64,000 nt of DNA, from positions 45,701,327 to 45,765,326 of the forward strand of contig CM049308.1 of the NCBI GenBank assembly GCA_026874595.1. The letters are read 5' to 3'. Source of the DNA: Sipunculus nudus (lineage: Eukaryota; Annelida; Sipuncula; Golfingiida; Sipunculidae). Each line of letters begins with the position of its first letter. Within the stretch, counting starts at the first letter, position 1. The notes under the pieces were generated by a model. It was not told where the DNA came from. It was given only the letters and a program-made list of their open reading frames with translations, and ran no database searches. A program made the position numbers and the translations under genes. This document shows positions 1-11,900 of this stretch, in pieces.

Positions 1-1650
1 AAGGGGTCTTCCACTCTTGGCAGGAGAACTGTATGTGCAAGATGAAAGATCTGAGATGAAATGTTTGGCTGAAAATGAATCCACATCTTTTTAAGGATGT
101 GTCCTGTGACCTTGACCTTTGACCTCATGACCCCAAAATCAATTTTGGTCTTGCTTTTCCAATGGGACATATACAAGTCAAGTTTGAAATCCACACATTA
201 ATAAAAGAAGGAATAATCATCCAGAAACTAATTTTTGGACAGATGGCTCCTGTGACCTTCACCTTTGACCTTGTGACCTCAAAATTGATAGGGTTCTTCC
301 TCATTTGGCAGGTTAACTATATGTGCAAGATGAAAGATCTGAGATGAAATGTTTGGCTGAAAATGCATCCACATCTTTTTAAAGATGTGTACTGTGACCT
401 TGACCTTTGACCTCATGACCCCAAAATCAATTTGGGTCTTGCTTTTCCAATAGGACATATACAAGTCAAGTTTGAAATCCATACATCAATAAAAGCAGGA
501 ATTATCATCCAGAAACTAATTTTTTGACAGATGGCTCCTGTGACCTTCACCTTTGACCTTGTGACCTCAAAATTGATAGGGGTCTTCCTCTCTTGGCAGG
601 TGAACTATATGTGCAAGATGAAAGATCTGAGATGAATTGTTTGGCTGAAAATGCATCCACAATCTTTTTAAAGATGTGTCCTGGGACCTTGACCTTTGAC
701 CTCGTGACCCCAAAATCAATTTGGGTCTTGCTTTTCCAATGGGACATATACAAGTCAAGTTTGAAATCCATACATCAATAAAAGCAGGAATTATCATCCA
801 GAAACTAATTTTTTGACAAATGGCTCCTGTGACCTTCACCTTTGACCTTGTGACCTCAAAATTGATAGGGGTCTTCCTCTCTTGGCAGGTGAACTATATG
901 TGCAAGATGAAAGATCTGAAATGAATTGTTTGGCTGAAAATGCATCCACAATCTTTTTAAAGATGTGTCCTGTGACCTTGACCTTTGATCTCGTGACCCC
1001 AAAATCAATTTGGGTCTTGCTTTTCCAATGGGACATATACAAGTCAAGTTTGAAATCCATACATCAATAAAAGCAGGAATTACCATCCAGGAACTAATTT
1101 TTGGACAGATGACGCCTGTGACCTTCTCCTTTGACCTTGTGACCTCAAAATTGATAGGGGTCTTCCTCTCTTGGCAGATGACTTATATGTGCAAGATGAA
1201 AGGTCTGAGATGAAATGTTTGGCTGAAAATGCATCCACAATCTTTTTAAGGATGTGTCCTGTGACCTTGACCTTTGACCTCATGACCCAAAAATCAATTG
1301 GAGTCTTGCTTTTTCAATGGGACATATATAAGTCAAGTTTGAAATCAATACATCAATAAAAGCAGGAATTTTCATCCAGAAACTAATTTTTGGACAGATG
1401 GCTCCTGTGGCCTTGACCTTTGACCTTGTGACCCCAAAATTGATATGGATCATCCACTATTGTCAAGTGAGCTATATATTCAAGATGGAAGACCTATGAT
1501 GAAAGTTTGGCTTAAAAGGCATCCACAGTATCTTTTAAAATGCCAGTCCCGTGACCTTGACCTTTGACCTCATGACCCTAGAACCTATGGGTTCTTACTT
1601 TAGTGGTGGGCCATACATAAGTCATGTTTGAAATCCATATGGCTATCAAC
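1..1650 (+). repeat. 289-bp dimeric tandem repeat rich in TGACCTTTGACCT
   Basis: The marker ATGTGCAAGATG recurs at 33, 321, 609, 898 and 1187, with a diverged copy at 1476, giving a period of 288-289 bp. Each period is a dimer of two ~145-bp half units: one carries GTGACCTTGACCTTTGACCT (e.g. 106), the other GTGACCTTCACCTTTGACCT (e.g. 251). Units 2-4 are nearly identical, while the last (1390-1650) is diverged, as is usual for array edges. The array probably continues left of the window. Small open frames here repeat with the unit and are not genes. Related single half units occur at 41280-41640 and 50930-51660, where the first follows a family G 5' end, so this array is likely the core of a Helentron-like element. 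Confidence 0.93.
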
Positions 1651-2445
1651 ACTGGAGATATCATAAGAGGTGTGTGATTTTCACCATATATGGCAATATT
1701 CAAGGTCAAGGCCACTATCATAGGAGAGGTTATGACCCCAATTTAAATAAACATCATCCCATAATCCATACCTATGTATATGCATAATATAAAAGAAATC
1801 TGTCCATTAGTTTTTGACTTATAATGCTCACAGTACTGTAAGGTGGCACTTTTGGGGGTATTAAACGGCACAAAAACAAGTAAAGAATAATAGGTGGCGC
1901 CACCAGTTTCTGGAACATGACAACCCTATCCATGATCTTCAATCAACATGATTTTGGGATAAATCATTGCAAGATTTCTTGAGATATTAAAGAATTTGTG
2001 TGATTTTCCCCAAAATTTGACCTATTCAAGGTCAAGGACACTCTCCTAGTACTGTTCATGACCTCATTTTAAATAGGCGTCATCCTCTTACCCATATCTA
2101 TACATATACCAAGTTTGGTAAAGTTCCGTGAAATATTTTTTGGGTTATCGTGCCAACAAGATTTATATGCGGCGGCGGGGGGACCAGTATGAAAACATAG
2201 TATCCCCCGACTTTGTCTGGGGATACAATAATAGGTGGCACCACCAGTTTCTGGAATATGACAACCATATCCATGATCTTCGATCAACTTGATTTTTGGA
2301 TCAATCCATGCAAGATTTCTTGAGATATTTAAGAATTTGTGTGATTTTCCCCAAAATTGGACCTATTCAAGGTCAAGGACACTCTCCTAGTTAAGGTCAT
2401 GACCTCATTTCAATTAGGCGTTTTGTAAAAAATTTTTTAAGTTAA
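1651..2445 (+). repeat. Two ~341-bp direct repeats with a hairpin end
   Basis: The block beginning GGTGGCGCCACC at 1893 recurs as GGTGGCACCACC at 2234, followed in both by the same text (CAGTTTCTGGAA, then TCCATGATCTTC), so the offset is 341 bp. Between them, at 2170-2228, lies a GC-rich segment and then a hairpin of the same type as the family C 3' end. Nothing coding was found. It is probably the tail of the element whose core is the 289-bp array. Confidence 0.75.
2200..2226 (+). other. 3'-terminal-type hairpin (GTATCCCC/GGGGATAC)
   Basis: The arms GTATCCCCCGAC and GTCTGGGGATAC pair with one mismatch around a TTT loop. The preceding GAAAACATA and the following AATA match the context of the family C hairpins at 37753 and 54776, so this marks the 3' end of a related element. 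Confidence 0.7.
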
Positions 2446-2446
2446 G

Positions 2447-2760
2447 GAGCTGTCATATGGTCAAAAGTAGGTCAACCAGGACAAAATGCAAACTCAATCT
2501 GTAACAGGTCATTATCAAGCAACACACCAAAAATCAGGCCAGTATCTGCAGGCATTGTGAAAAAAGTCCATACATGTGCAATTTTCATAAAAATTTCTAT
2601 TTTTCATAAAATTTTCTATGGTCAGGATCTGTCATATGGTCAAAAATAGGTTAACTGGGACCAAACGCGAACTCAATCTGTAAGTGATCATTATGCACCA
2701 ACAGACCAAAAAATAGGCCAGTATCTGTAAGCATTGCATTGCGAAACTAGAATATTAGCA
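2447..2760 (+). repeat. Two diverged ~179-bp tandem units
   Basis: CTGTCATATGGTCAAAA occurs near 2449 and again near 2628. It is followed in both by AACTCAATCTGTAA and later by GGCCAGTATCTG, so the period is 179 bp. No coding potential was seen. Confidence 0.75.
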
Positions 2761-3746
2761 AAAGCTGATAATCAGTTATCAATATAAATTGGAGAGGTAT
2801 GTACCATGTTTCATAACAATCCACCAAATGCTTCCTGAGAAATAAGCTCTGTGACCTTGAAATGTAGGTCAAGATCACCCATCTCTGAGTTGACAAAGAT
2901 TATGTATATATGCAATAACACTGAAGAAATGAAGTTCCTGTGTTGAATACCTTTGGAGATATCCTGCACAAAAAACCAAAACTGAAAAATCCGATAAAAA
3001 TTCATTATAAAATCAGAAATTGTACGTGGTGCCACCAAAATTGTGGAGCACATACAGACCATCAGTCCCAATGACCATTGTAAGTTTTGTGAAAATCCAC
3101 ACAATGGTTCCTGAGATAAAAGCTTCTGAGTGTTTTTCTATAATCAGCTCTGATAAGAACAAGGCCTACAGGCCTAATAGTACTTCAGCCAAACCCCAAA
3201 ATTTGGATAATTGGTACCATTTTGGTGACAAATTTTCTTCATGTGTACTCAATAGGCATACATGTGTAGGTAATAAAAATGCCTGATAGCAGTATGAAAG
3301 TGTTAGCTTTTAGTGAATAAAAGGATGTTTTATGTCTAATGACGTATATATTTTTTTTATTTCAAGGACATCGACTTCAGCGTGGTTATAAGGCCAATAC
3401 TACTTAATATGCAAAATGTATCCAGTCAATTTGGTCTCAAAAGATAGCTTAAATCATCCACTTTAATATGACAAGCCATTTATGACCCCTTGGCATATAC
3501 TGCTTTGATACATTTTTATAGTTACACCCACCCCTAGGAAAAACGACAAAGGAGTGGTTAAACAAATTTACTGTATACAACTTTATATGCCAAACTTATA
3601 TCCAGCAAAGTCATCTTTTCAATGATGTATCATTTATGATCAATAGGTGTATGCACCTATAGTTATACTTTCTTTTGCCCTCAAACGGGCAGATCCAGGA
3701 TTTAAGAAAGGAGGGGTCCACGCCAGGAATAATGGCAAAATCTAGA
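2761..3746. other. Non-coding decayed repeat sequence
   Basis: This is a mosaic of decayed repeats. It holds GTGACCTTGA with an inverted AGGTCAAGATCACCCATCT (2850-2885, similar to 15615-15770), a GTGGTGCCACC-type palindrome near 3028, and an isolated family A 5' tip (ACAAGGCCTACAGGCCT) near 3160. From 3300 to 3746 I see no repeat that I can pair within the window and no convincing exon. Confidence 0.5.
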
Positions 3747-6700
3747 ACAAGGCCTACAGGCCTAATGCGAACCTGTGCATATGGAAATACACCAGGTATA
3801 ATGCTTCAATGCTGGACCATTACTTCCCATGTATATGAACAATGCAAGTACTAAACATTTTGAATAAGAAACAATTACACAAACATCACTGCTGAAATTC
3901 TGGCATGGGTGCACACAACACAAAAATGATTGTAGCTGGCACCGCCAGTCTTGTATACAACAAAGTTATCAGAGATATAAACATATGCCCAATTTTAGAC
4001 TCATATATCAAACCCCTCCTGAAAATAAGCAGGAACACACACTGTAGGGGCACCACCAGTCTTGTATACGACAAAGCTATTCGGTAAGTATATATATGCC
4101 CAATTTCAGGCTGATATATCAAATTCCTCTGTAGAAATAAGCAGGCACATACACTGTGCAAAAGTCATTGTAGGTGGCGACACCTGTCTTGTGAACAAGA
4201 AAGCCATCAAAGACACATAGACAGGCAAAATATCAGGCCAATACATCAAACTTACCTTGAGTCTGATGCATGGGGCTGACCAGGCTGAGGTGAGAAAGGC
4301 AGTTGCCCCGAGTGAACTATGACAAATTTACTGGCTCAGTCTACTGCACTTAGTGAACTCATGACCTGCACCTGGCTAGACTGAGTGAACTTTTGACCTG
4401 CACCTGGCTGCACTGAGTGAACTCTTGCCTTATTGCCTAATCTGATACAGTTGGCAGTCTGACAGAGCTATAAATAGATCCAGACTGACCTCTAGCCTGT
4501 TGCCAAATCTGAAATAGTAGCCACACCATTGCATAAGCACATGCAGAGGCCTTGCCCTGAGGGGCATGACACCCATGAAGTGATCACATGTTGCCCATGA
4601 GGTGTTCACATGTCACCCATGAGGTGATCACATGCCTTGTGCTTGGCTGCACTGATTGAACTCTTGACCTATATCTGGCTGCACTGAATGAACTCTTGAT
4701 CTTTTGCCAAATCTGAAACAGTTGGCAGTTTCTCAACCTATAAAAGATACGCAATCTTGGCCTGATGGTAAAACTGTTAACACATACTGAAAGACTTTGG
4801 CTAAAATGCTTTTTTTAAGCTGACATATTCAAAAACTTGTTATCAAAATATCTAGAATGATAAAAGATGCTGTCCTTTTATTGTTAAAGGTCCAATAATT
4901 CTGCAAAAAATCATTCAAGTAAACTTGAACAAAGGCCACCTAAGAATAATTTTTGTGCAATGTTACAGAAGTTATAATTAAAACAATAATTTTGTAGAAG
5001 AACAGTTTTGCAGTCCTCAGTTTGAAATAGACATAATAATTGCCACAAGACCAACTTAAGCTTTTCTTATATGATTGAAAGAACCATGTCCTAGGATAGT
5101 TCTTTTGAAAAATTGAACGATTCAACTTGAAAGTTTCATTTTAAACATTTTAAGCTGAAAGAGGCTAAAATTGTGAGGTTTTGCCCATAAAAATCAGGTC
5201 AATGTAGGTGGCACCACAAAATCTGCAACTCAAATATGAGTCATGTGACCATCATTTGCACAATACTTGGTAATGCTAGCTTTTGCATTTCTGAGATTAC
5301 TTTGTCAGTATGCTTACTTGGCCAAATGACTTCAAATTCATGTAACTCCACTAAAATTCATCAAATGCAAACCATTTGAACAAACTTGAGAGGGCTTGCC
5401 TCTGGGATCATTTCTGTAAAATATTGAACAATTTGGCTGGACCGTTTACATAAAGACTTTTTAAAGTTTTTCAGCTTTTTCCCTATAATATCTAAGTAAA
5501 TGCAGATAGTAAAAAAAATAAGCTGAATCCCACAAAATTTTATATGTGACAGATTATTGCATAAAATCTGGGGCTGGTAGCTCCTGCTATTCCTGAGAAA
5601 TTATGGGTTAATGTATAGATGACCAATGACCCCCGTACAAAAAAAGGTCAATGCAGGTGGCACCACCAATACCTGAATTTCATATATGACTCATGTGATT
5701 AAATTCACCGAACTTAAACCATTCGAACAAACTTGAGAGAGATGGTATAAAAGATTGTTTCTGTGAAATATTGAATAATTTGGCTTGACAGTTTTGTCCG
5801 AGAAGATTTTTTTAAGGTTTTTAGCTTTTTCTCTAAAAAATCTAAGAAAATGCAGAATTTTTCATTTGGCTATTTTTTTTCATTAAATTTCATGATGCTA
5901 GCTCCAGTTGTTTTCCAAATAGTATGGGTTTACGTACAGATGACGGACACTGCCACATCATCACATTAGCTTACAGGTTCGCTAAAAATTACTACAGATG
6001 CATACTGAATGCAAAATTATAATACAGATACATCTCACTGATGGCAAAATCTTGAATTAAGTTGAGTATGGTTACCAATTATTTATAATCCATGTACAGC
6101 CGTCATTATATACCCACAGAGAGCTGTATACCTGTGATTGGAAACACTGCCTGGCATGAGGAATATCTAAAATCATGAATCTACATTTTTTAAAAGCTTT
6201 AAAAAAAAAAATTCTTGTCAATATTAACCATAGATATCCTGAAATCTAAACGTCTATAAAGGCATGATGCAACGGATGCTGATAAACTGATGCCAGGCTA
6301 GATGTATCTGCTTCACACAGCTTACATATATGGTAAAATAATTCAGCCAATATTCATTCTTTGGAACCATAATAGACAATTATTATAAGAATTATTCAGG
6401 GAATCATTCTTGTAAAATATTAAACAAATTGGCCTCAGTGGCATCAGTCAAAAATTGTTTTACAGGTTTATAACTCATATGGGAAAATACAGCAAATTGG
6501 CTAAGTTAAGCTTCCCATAACTCAGCCAAAAATCACTGAACCAAAACCAATTGAACAAACTTGAATTATCAACATCGAAGGATAATTAATTTCTGAGATT
6601 TAAGAATTTGGTCCAGTAGTTTTTGAGAATAAGATCTTTGTAGTCACTGCGCTAAAATCGGCTGTTACAGCATATGACTAAATTTAGCTTCCTGTAACTC

Positions 6701-7336
6701 AGCCAAAAGTCACTGAACTGAGACCATTTGAACAAACTTCAGAAAGCACTACCCTAGGCTCATTTCTGTGCGATATTAAACAATTTGGCCATATGGTTTC
6801 AGAGAAGAAGTTTTTTGTAGCTGTCAGTAGCGGGCACTGATGACCCCCCCTACAATAAAGGCTGATGCAGGTGGCGCCACCTATACCTCAAATTCAGAAA
6901 TGACTCACGTGACCAACACTGGCATAATATTTGGTGATGATAGCTTCAGCCGTTTCTGAGATTGTAATTTTAGTATGCTTTTTTGGACAGATGACTAAGT
7001 TCAACTTCCTGTAACTCGGCCAAAAATTACCGAACTTAAACCATTCGAACAAACTTGAGAAAGGTATCATTTCTGTGAAATATTGGACAATTTGGCTGAA
7101 CAGTTTCTGAGAAGAAGATTTTTAAAGGTTTTTTTGCTTTTTCTCTATAAAATTTAAGAAAATGCAGATAGCCAAAAAATAAGCAAAATCCAATCGAGTT
7201 TTTTAGATGTCTAATTTTTTGCATAAAATTTTGTGATGCTAACTCTTGCCGTTTTCAAGTTAGTATGGGTTAACGTACAGACGACGGACGACGGGCGACG
7301 CCACACCATCGCATAAGATCACAGGTTCGCTAAAAA
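3747..7336 (+). mobile_element. Helentron-like family A element, copy 1 (apparently complete)
   Basis: The 5' end is ACAAGGCCTACAGGCCTAAT followed by GCGAACCTGTG (3767-3777). The 3' end is a GACG-rich tract, then CACAGGTTCGC (7320-7330) and TAAAAA. The two 11-mers are exact reverse complements. The body has GGTGGCACCACC-type palindromes, a 22-bp minisatellite (4566-4640), and several diverged ~450-600 bp modules that each contain a TGTAACTC-AGCCAAAA ... TGAACAAACTTGA text. No long ORF and no Rep/helicase are visible, so it is non-autonomous. Assignment to the Helitron/Helentron class rests on architecture (subterminal inverted repeats, microsatellite before the 3' end, tandem core), not on protein evidence. 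Confidence 0.75.
4566..4640 (+). repeat. 22-bp minisatellite inside family A (3 units)
   Basis: Units of the form CCCATGAGGTGATCACATG are spaced 22 bp apart (GTGATCACATG at 4580, GTGTTCACATG at 4602, GTGATCACATG at 4624). The same block has about three units in the copies near 9495 and 42640, but five near 48246. Confidence 0.8.
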
Positions 7337-8579
7337 GGGATGGCAACTGGAAAAGGGGGGTTCTGACCTCCTGGACCCCCCCCCCCTTTCTGCCATAGAA
7401 AGAATACATCAACAGATAAAATGTTTTGTCGGTAACCGAAAACAGCAGGAACTGCCGCAACTGTCAGCTCCAAGTTCTGTTGAGATATTGATTATTTTAT
7501 TGGACTGGTATTTTGTTTGTAAGCTATAGGTTGTCCTAACTTGTGGTGGAAAAAAAATATATCTCTTGTATAACTTTAGTCTTTACTCTATTTCACCTTT
7601 GCTGATCGCAAGTGTTTTCAAGTATTCATAATATTATGTCCAGTACCCAGCAAATTGATCACATGACTGGTATGTTAGCGTTAGTTGCCAGTATCGCCAC
7701 TTATGCTGACTTGTCAATATGATCTTTTTCAGTTCTTCCTACTCAAATAAGGAAATAAAAGAAAATTAGCTATATGTGAGGAATAGCGTTACCTTAGCGT
7801 AGTTACGCTTATATTCACTTATTGTTGTATTTGATATTTGATTTTACCTACAATATGTATCATTGTGTCATTTTTTATTTTTGATTATTACCAGGGCTTT
7901 TAAAAGTCTGTTATATTTTTTTAGTTATTTCAAGCCCGGCTACCTTGCCAAATGAAGTCATAAGAAAGTTAGCACTTGCAAGGAATTAAAATAGAAATCA
8001 CCAGAAGAATGACTAATCAGTTATTTTCATATTTATTATCATGTGTGTTTCTTGTGAAACGTTTAAATAAAAGAAAATAATATGAAAACAAAACATTAAG
8101 AATATGTATCTACATCTTGTGATCTAACAGTTACAAATATATCCTAGTAAGCGAGAGATGATATACTTTTAAGGGCAAAAACATAAAAACCATTGATATT
8201 ATAATTGTTCGGCCAGTACAACAGTCAGTGATTATCATGACTTCCCATAAACCTGGGGAATGACAGGGTCACATTTTGCTCTGAACGTTAAGTGAAAAAT
8301 TACATTTTAAAGATTAAAACAAAAGGATCTTAATGGCACTCTATGGTGCAAGTACATAGCCTATGGCGAACCATTTATGCCTTCCAATCAGGAAAAGTTA
8401 GTTGACACTGGACTGCTAGGGTTTCGTTTGAGACATAATCCCTGAACTCCTGAGTCAAAGCAGGTTAGAATTAAATTAGATTTGTTCAACAACTGATTTT
8501 ATTAATTTGGGCTTATCACTAGCATTTACTAGAATTTGTTTTAACATAAAACCGCAACAGGATGAGTCATTGCACTTAC
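7337..8579. other. Unassigned sequence, probably intronic
   Basis: It begins with a C-rich, low-complexity piece (7355-7390) directly after the family A terminus. The remainder is AT-rich, with no tandem structure and no partner elsewhere in the window. If the exon at 8580-8677 is real, this is its downstream intron on the minus strand. Confidence 0.4.
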
Positions 8580-8677
8580 TGGCAATATAGCAAACTGGTA
8601 TATATTCATGGTTAAACTCTGTTTGCCCCACAGTTCAAATGAACATCTAGTTTCCGTTAGAGAAAGTGGTCTCTCTC
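8580..8677 (-). CDS. Candidate internal exon, unknown protein
   Basis: Read on the minus strand, a 98-nt segment is bounded by a pyrimidine-rich acceptor (...AACATTTCTTACAG) and a consensus donor (GTAAGTGC). Only one of three frames is open: 2 nt, then 32 codons beginning ERPLSLTETRCSFELWGKQS and ending ILP, with the exon ending on a codon boundary (upstream intron phase 1, downstream phase 0). The composition (Cys, Trp, mixed charge) looks like a folded soluble or extracellular segment. The sequence has no second copy in the window, unlike nearly everything around it. I do not recognise the family. Chance occurrence of splice-like signals remains possible. Confidence 0.55.
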
Positions 8678-8918
8678 CTGTAAGAAATGTTAACAGTATA
8701 AACAGAGGGAACTCAGAATGAATAACTTTCAGCTCTGCTTCACATTCACAGTAAGTCCTGACACAAAGGCAAACTGCAATATCTGTCATTTACTTATGGT
8801 GCAACTTAAGCAAAATGTTGTATAGGTACATTTACTGCTCTTGCCTTGGTTGTATATGTTAAGTTTGTTGGAAATATTTGCATGGAAATATTTCAGCAGA
8901 CAACATAGCCCTCTCTCA
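8678..8918. other. Unique non-coding sequence (putative intron)
   Basis: It lies immediately upstream, in transcript sense, of the candidate exon. No repeats, RNA genes or further exon were recognised. Confidence 0.4.
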
Positions 8919-11900
8919 ACCATGAGCTGATCACATGCCTTGTGCTTGGCTGCACTAATTGAACTCTTGACCTATATCTTGCTTCACTGAATGAACTTTT
9001 AATCTGTTGCCAAACTGAAACAGTTGGCAGTTTCTCACAAAAATGATTGTAGCTGGCACCACCAGTCTTGTATACAACAAAGCTATCAGAGATATATACA
9101 TATGCCCAATTTCAGGCTGATATATCAAATTCCTCTGTAGAACTAAGCAGGGACATACACTGTGCAAAAGTCATTGTAGGTGGCGACACCTGTCTTGTGA
9201 ACGAGAAAGCCATCCAAGACACATAGACTGGTCAAAATATCAGGCCAATACATCAAACTTACCTTGAGTCTGATGCATGGGGCTGACCAGGCTTAGGTGA
9301 GAAAGGCAGTTGCCCTGAGTGAACTGTGACAAATTTGCCAGCTGGCTCAGGCTACTGCACTAAGTGAACTCATGACCTGCACCTGGCTAGACTGAGTGAA
9401 CTTTTAACCTGTACCTGGCTGCACTCAGTGAACTCTTGACCTGTTGCATAATCTGACACAGTTGGTAGTCCACATGCAGCCCTGAGGGGCTTGACACCCA
9501 TGAGGTGATCACATGGTGGCCATGAGGTGTTCACATGTCACCCATGAGGTGATCACATGCCTTGTGCTTGGCTGCACTGACTGAACTCTTGACCTATATC
9601 TGGCTGCACTGAATGAACTCTTGATCTGTTGCCAAATCTGGAACAGTTAGCAGTTTCTCAACCTATTTAAAGATACAAACACAATCTTAGTCTGTTGGTC
9701 AATCTGTTTACATATACTGAAAGACTTTGGCTAAAATGCTTTTTTTCAAGCTGACATATTCATAAACTTATTATCAAAATATCTAAAATAACAAAAGATG
9801 CAGTTCTTTCATTGTTAAAGGTCCAAAAATCATTCAAGTAAACTTGAACAAAGACCACCTAAGAATAATTTTTGTGCAATGTTACAGAAGTTATAATTGA
9901 AACAATAATTTTGTAGAAGAACAGTTTTGCAGTCCTCAGTTTGAAATAGACATAATAATGGCCATAAGACCAACTTAAGCTTTTCTGATATGATTGAAAG
10001 AACCATGTCCTAGGATAATTCTTTTGAAAAATTATACGATTTAACTTGACAGTTTCATTTTAAACATTTTAAGCTGAAAGAGGCTAAAATTACGTGGTTT
10101 TTGCTGATAAAAAACAGGTCAGTGTAGATGGCACCACAAAATCTGCCACTTCAAATATGAGTCATGTGACCAACATTTGCACAATACTTGGTAATGCTAG
10201 CTTCTGTCATTTCTGAGATTACTATGTCAGTATGCTTAATTGTCCATAAGACTGTTTAAATTTGTGTAACACCACTTAAATTCATCAAATGCAAACCATT
10301 TGAACAAACTTGAAAGGGCTTGCCTCTGGGATCATTTTTGTAAAATATTGAACAATTTGGCTGGACCGTTCACAAGAAGAAGACTTTTAAAGGTTTTTCA
10401 GCTTTTTCCCTATAAAATCTAAGTAAATGCAGATAGCAAAAAATTAACTGAATTCCACAACATTTGATATGTGACAGATTATAGCATTAAATCTAGGGAT
10501 GGTAGCTCCTGCTATTCCTGAGAAATTATGGGTTAATGTACAGATGACCAATGACCCCTGTACAAAAAAAGTTCAATGCAGGTGGCGCCACCAATACCTG
10601 AATTTTATTTATGACTCATGTGACCAACACTGACATAAAATTTCGTGATGATAGCTCCATCCGTTTCTGAGATTGCCATTTTAGTATGCTTTTTTGGACA
10701 GTTAGCCAAGTTTAACTTCCTGTAACTCTGCCAAAATTCACCAAACCTGAACCATTCGAACAAACTTGAGAGAGATGGTATAAAAGATTATTTCTGTGAA
10801 ATATTGAACAATTTGGCTTGACTGTTTCAGAGGAGAAGATTTTTAAAGGTTTTAAGCTTTTTCTCTATAAAATCTAAGAAAATGCAGAGTTTTTCAGATG
10901 GCTAATTTTTTGCATTAAATTTCATGATACTAGCAATAGTTGTTTTTGAAATAGTACGGGTTAACGACAACGACAGACGATGCCAAACCATCGCATTAGC
11001 TCACAGGTTCACTAAAAATTACTACAGATGCATATTGAATGCAAAATTATAATACAGATACATCTCACTGATGGCAAAATCTTGAATAAAGTTGAGTATG
11101 GATACCAATTATTTATAATCCATGTACAGCCATCTTTATACACCCACAGAGAGCTGTATACCTGTAATTGTAAACACAGCATTTATTTAGCATAAATCTA
11201 CATTTTTTAAAAGCTTTTAAAAAACATTCTTGTCAATATTAACCATAGATAACCTGAAATCTAAATGTCTAGAGGCATTATGTAATGGATGCTGATATAC
11301 TGGTGCCAGGCTAGATGTATCTGCTTCACACAGCCTACATATATGGTAAAATGACTCAATTCAATCTTTATAATTCAGCCAAAATTCATTCTTTTGAACC
11401 ATAAAAGACAATTATTATAAGAATTATTCAGGGGATCATTCCTGTAAAATATTATACAAATTGGCCTCAGTGGCATCAGTCAAAAAAAGTTTTGCAGGTT
11501 TATAACTCATATGGGAAATACACGAAAAATGGCTAAGTTAAGCTTCCCATAACTCAGCCAAAATTTACTGAACCAATACTAATTGAACAAACTTGAATTA
11601 TCAACATCTAAGGATAATTTATGTGTGAGATTTAAGAATTTGGCCCAGTGGTTTTTGAGAAGAAGTTCTTTGTAGCCACTGAGCTAAAATGGGCTGTTAT
11701 GGCATATGACTGAATTCAGCTTCCAATAACTCAGCCAAAAGTCACTGAACTGAGACCATTTGAACAAACTTCAGAAAGCACTACCCTAGGATCATTTCTG
11801 TGCGATATTAAACAATTTGGCCATATGGTTTCAGAGAAGAAGTTTTTTGTAGCAATCAATATGATACGGGCACTGATGACCCCCGTACAAAAAAGGCCGA

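Noticed and set aside
3360-3450. Plus-strand acceptor-like tract TTTTTATTTCAAG followed by 26 open codons
   Set aside because: No donor in a useful position, and the next sequence is repeat-like.
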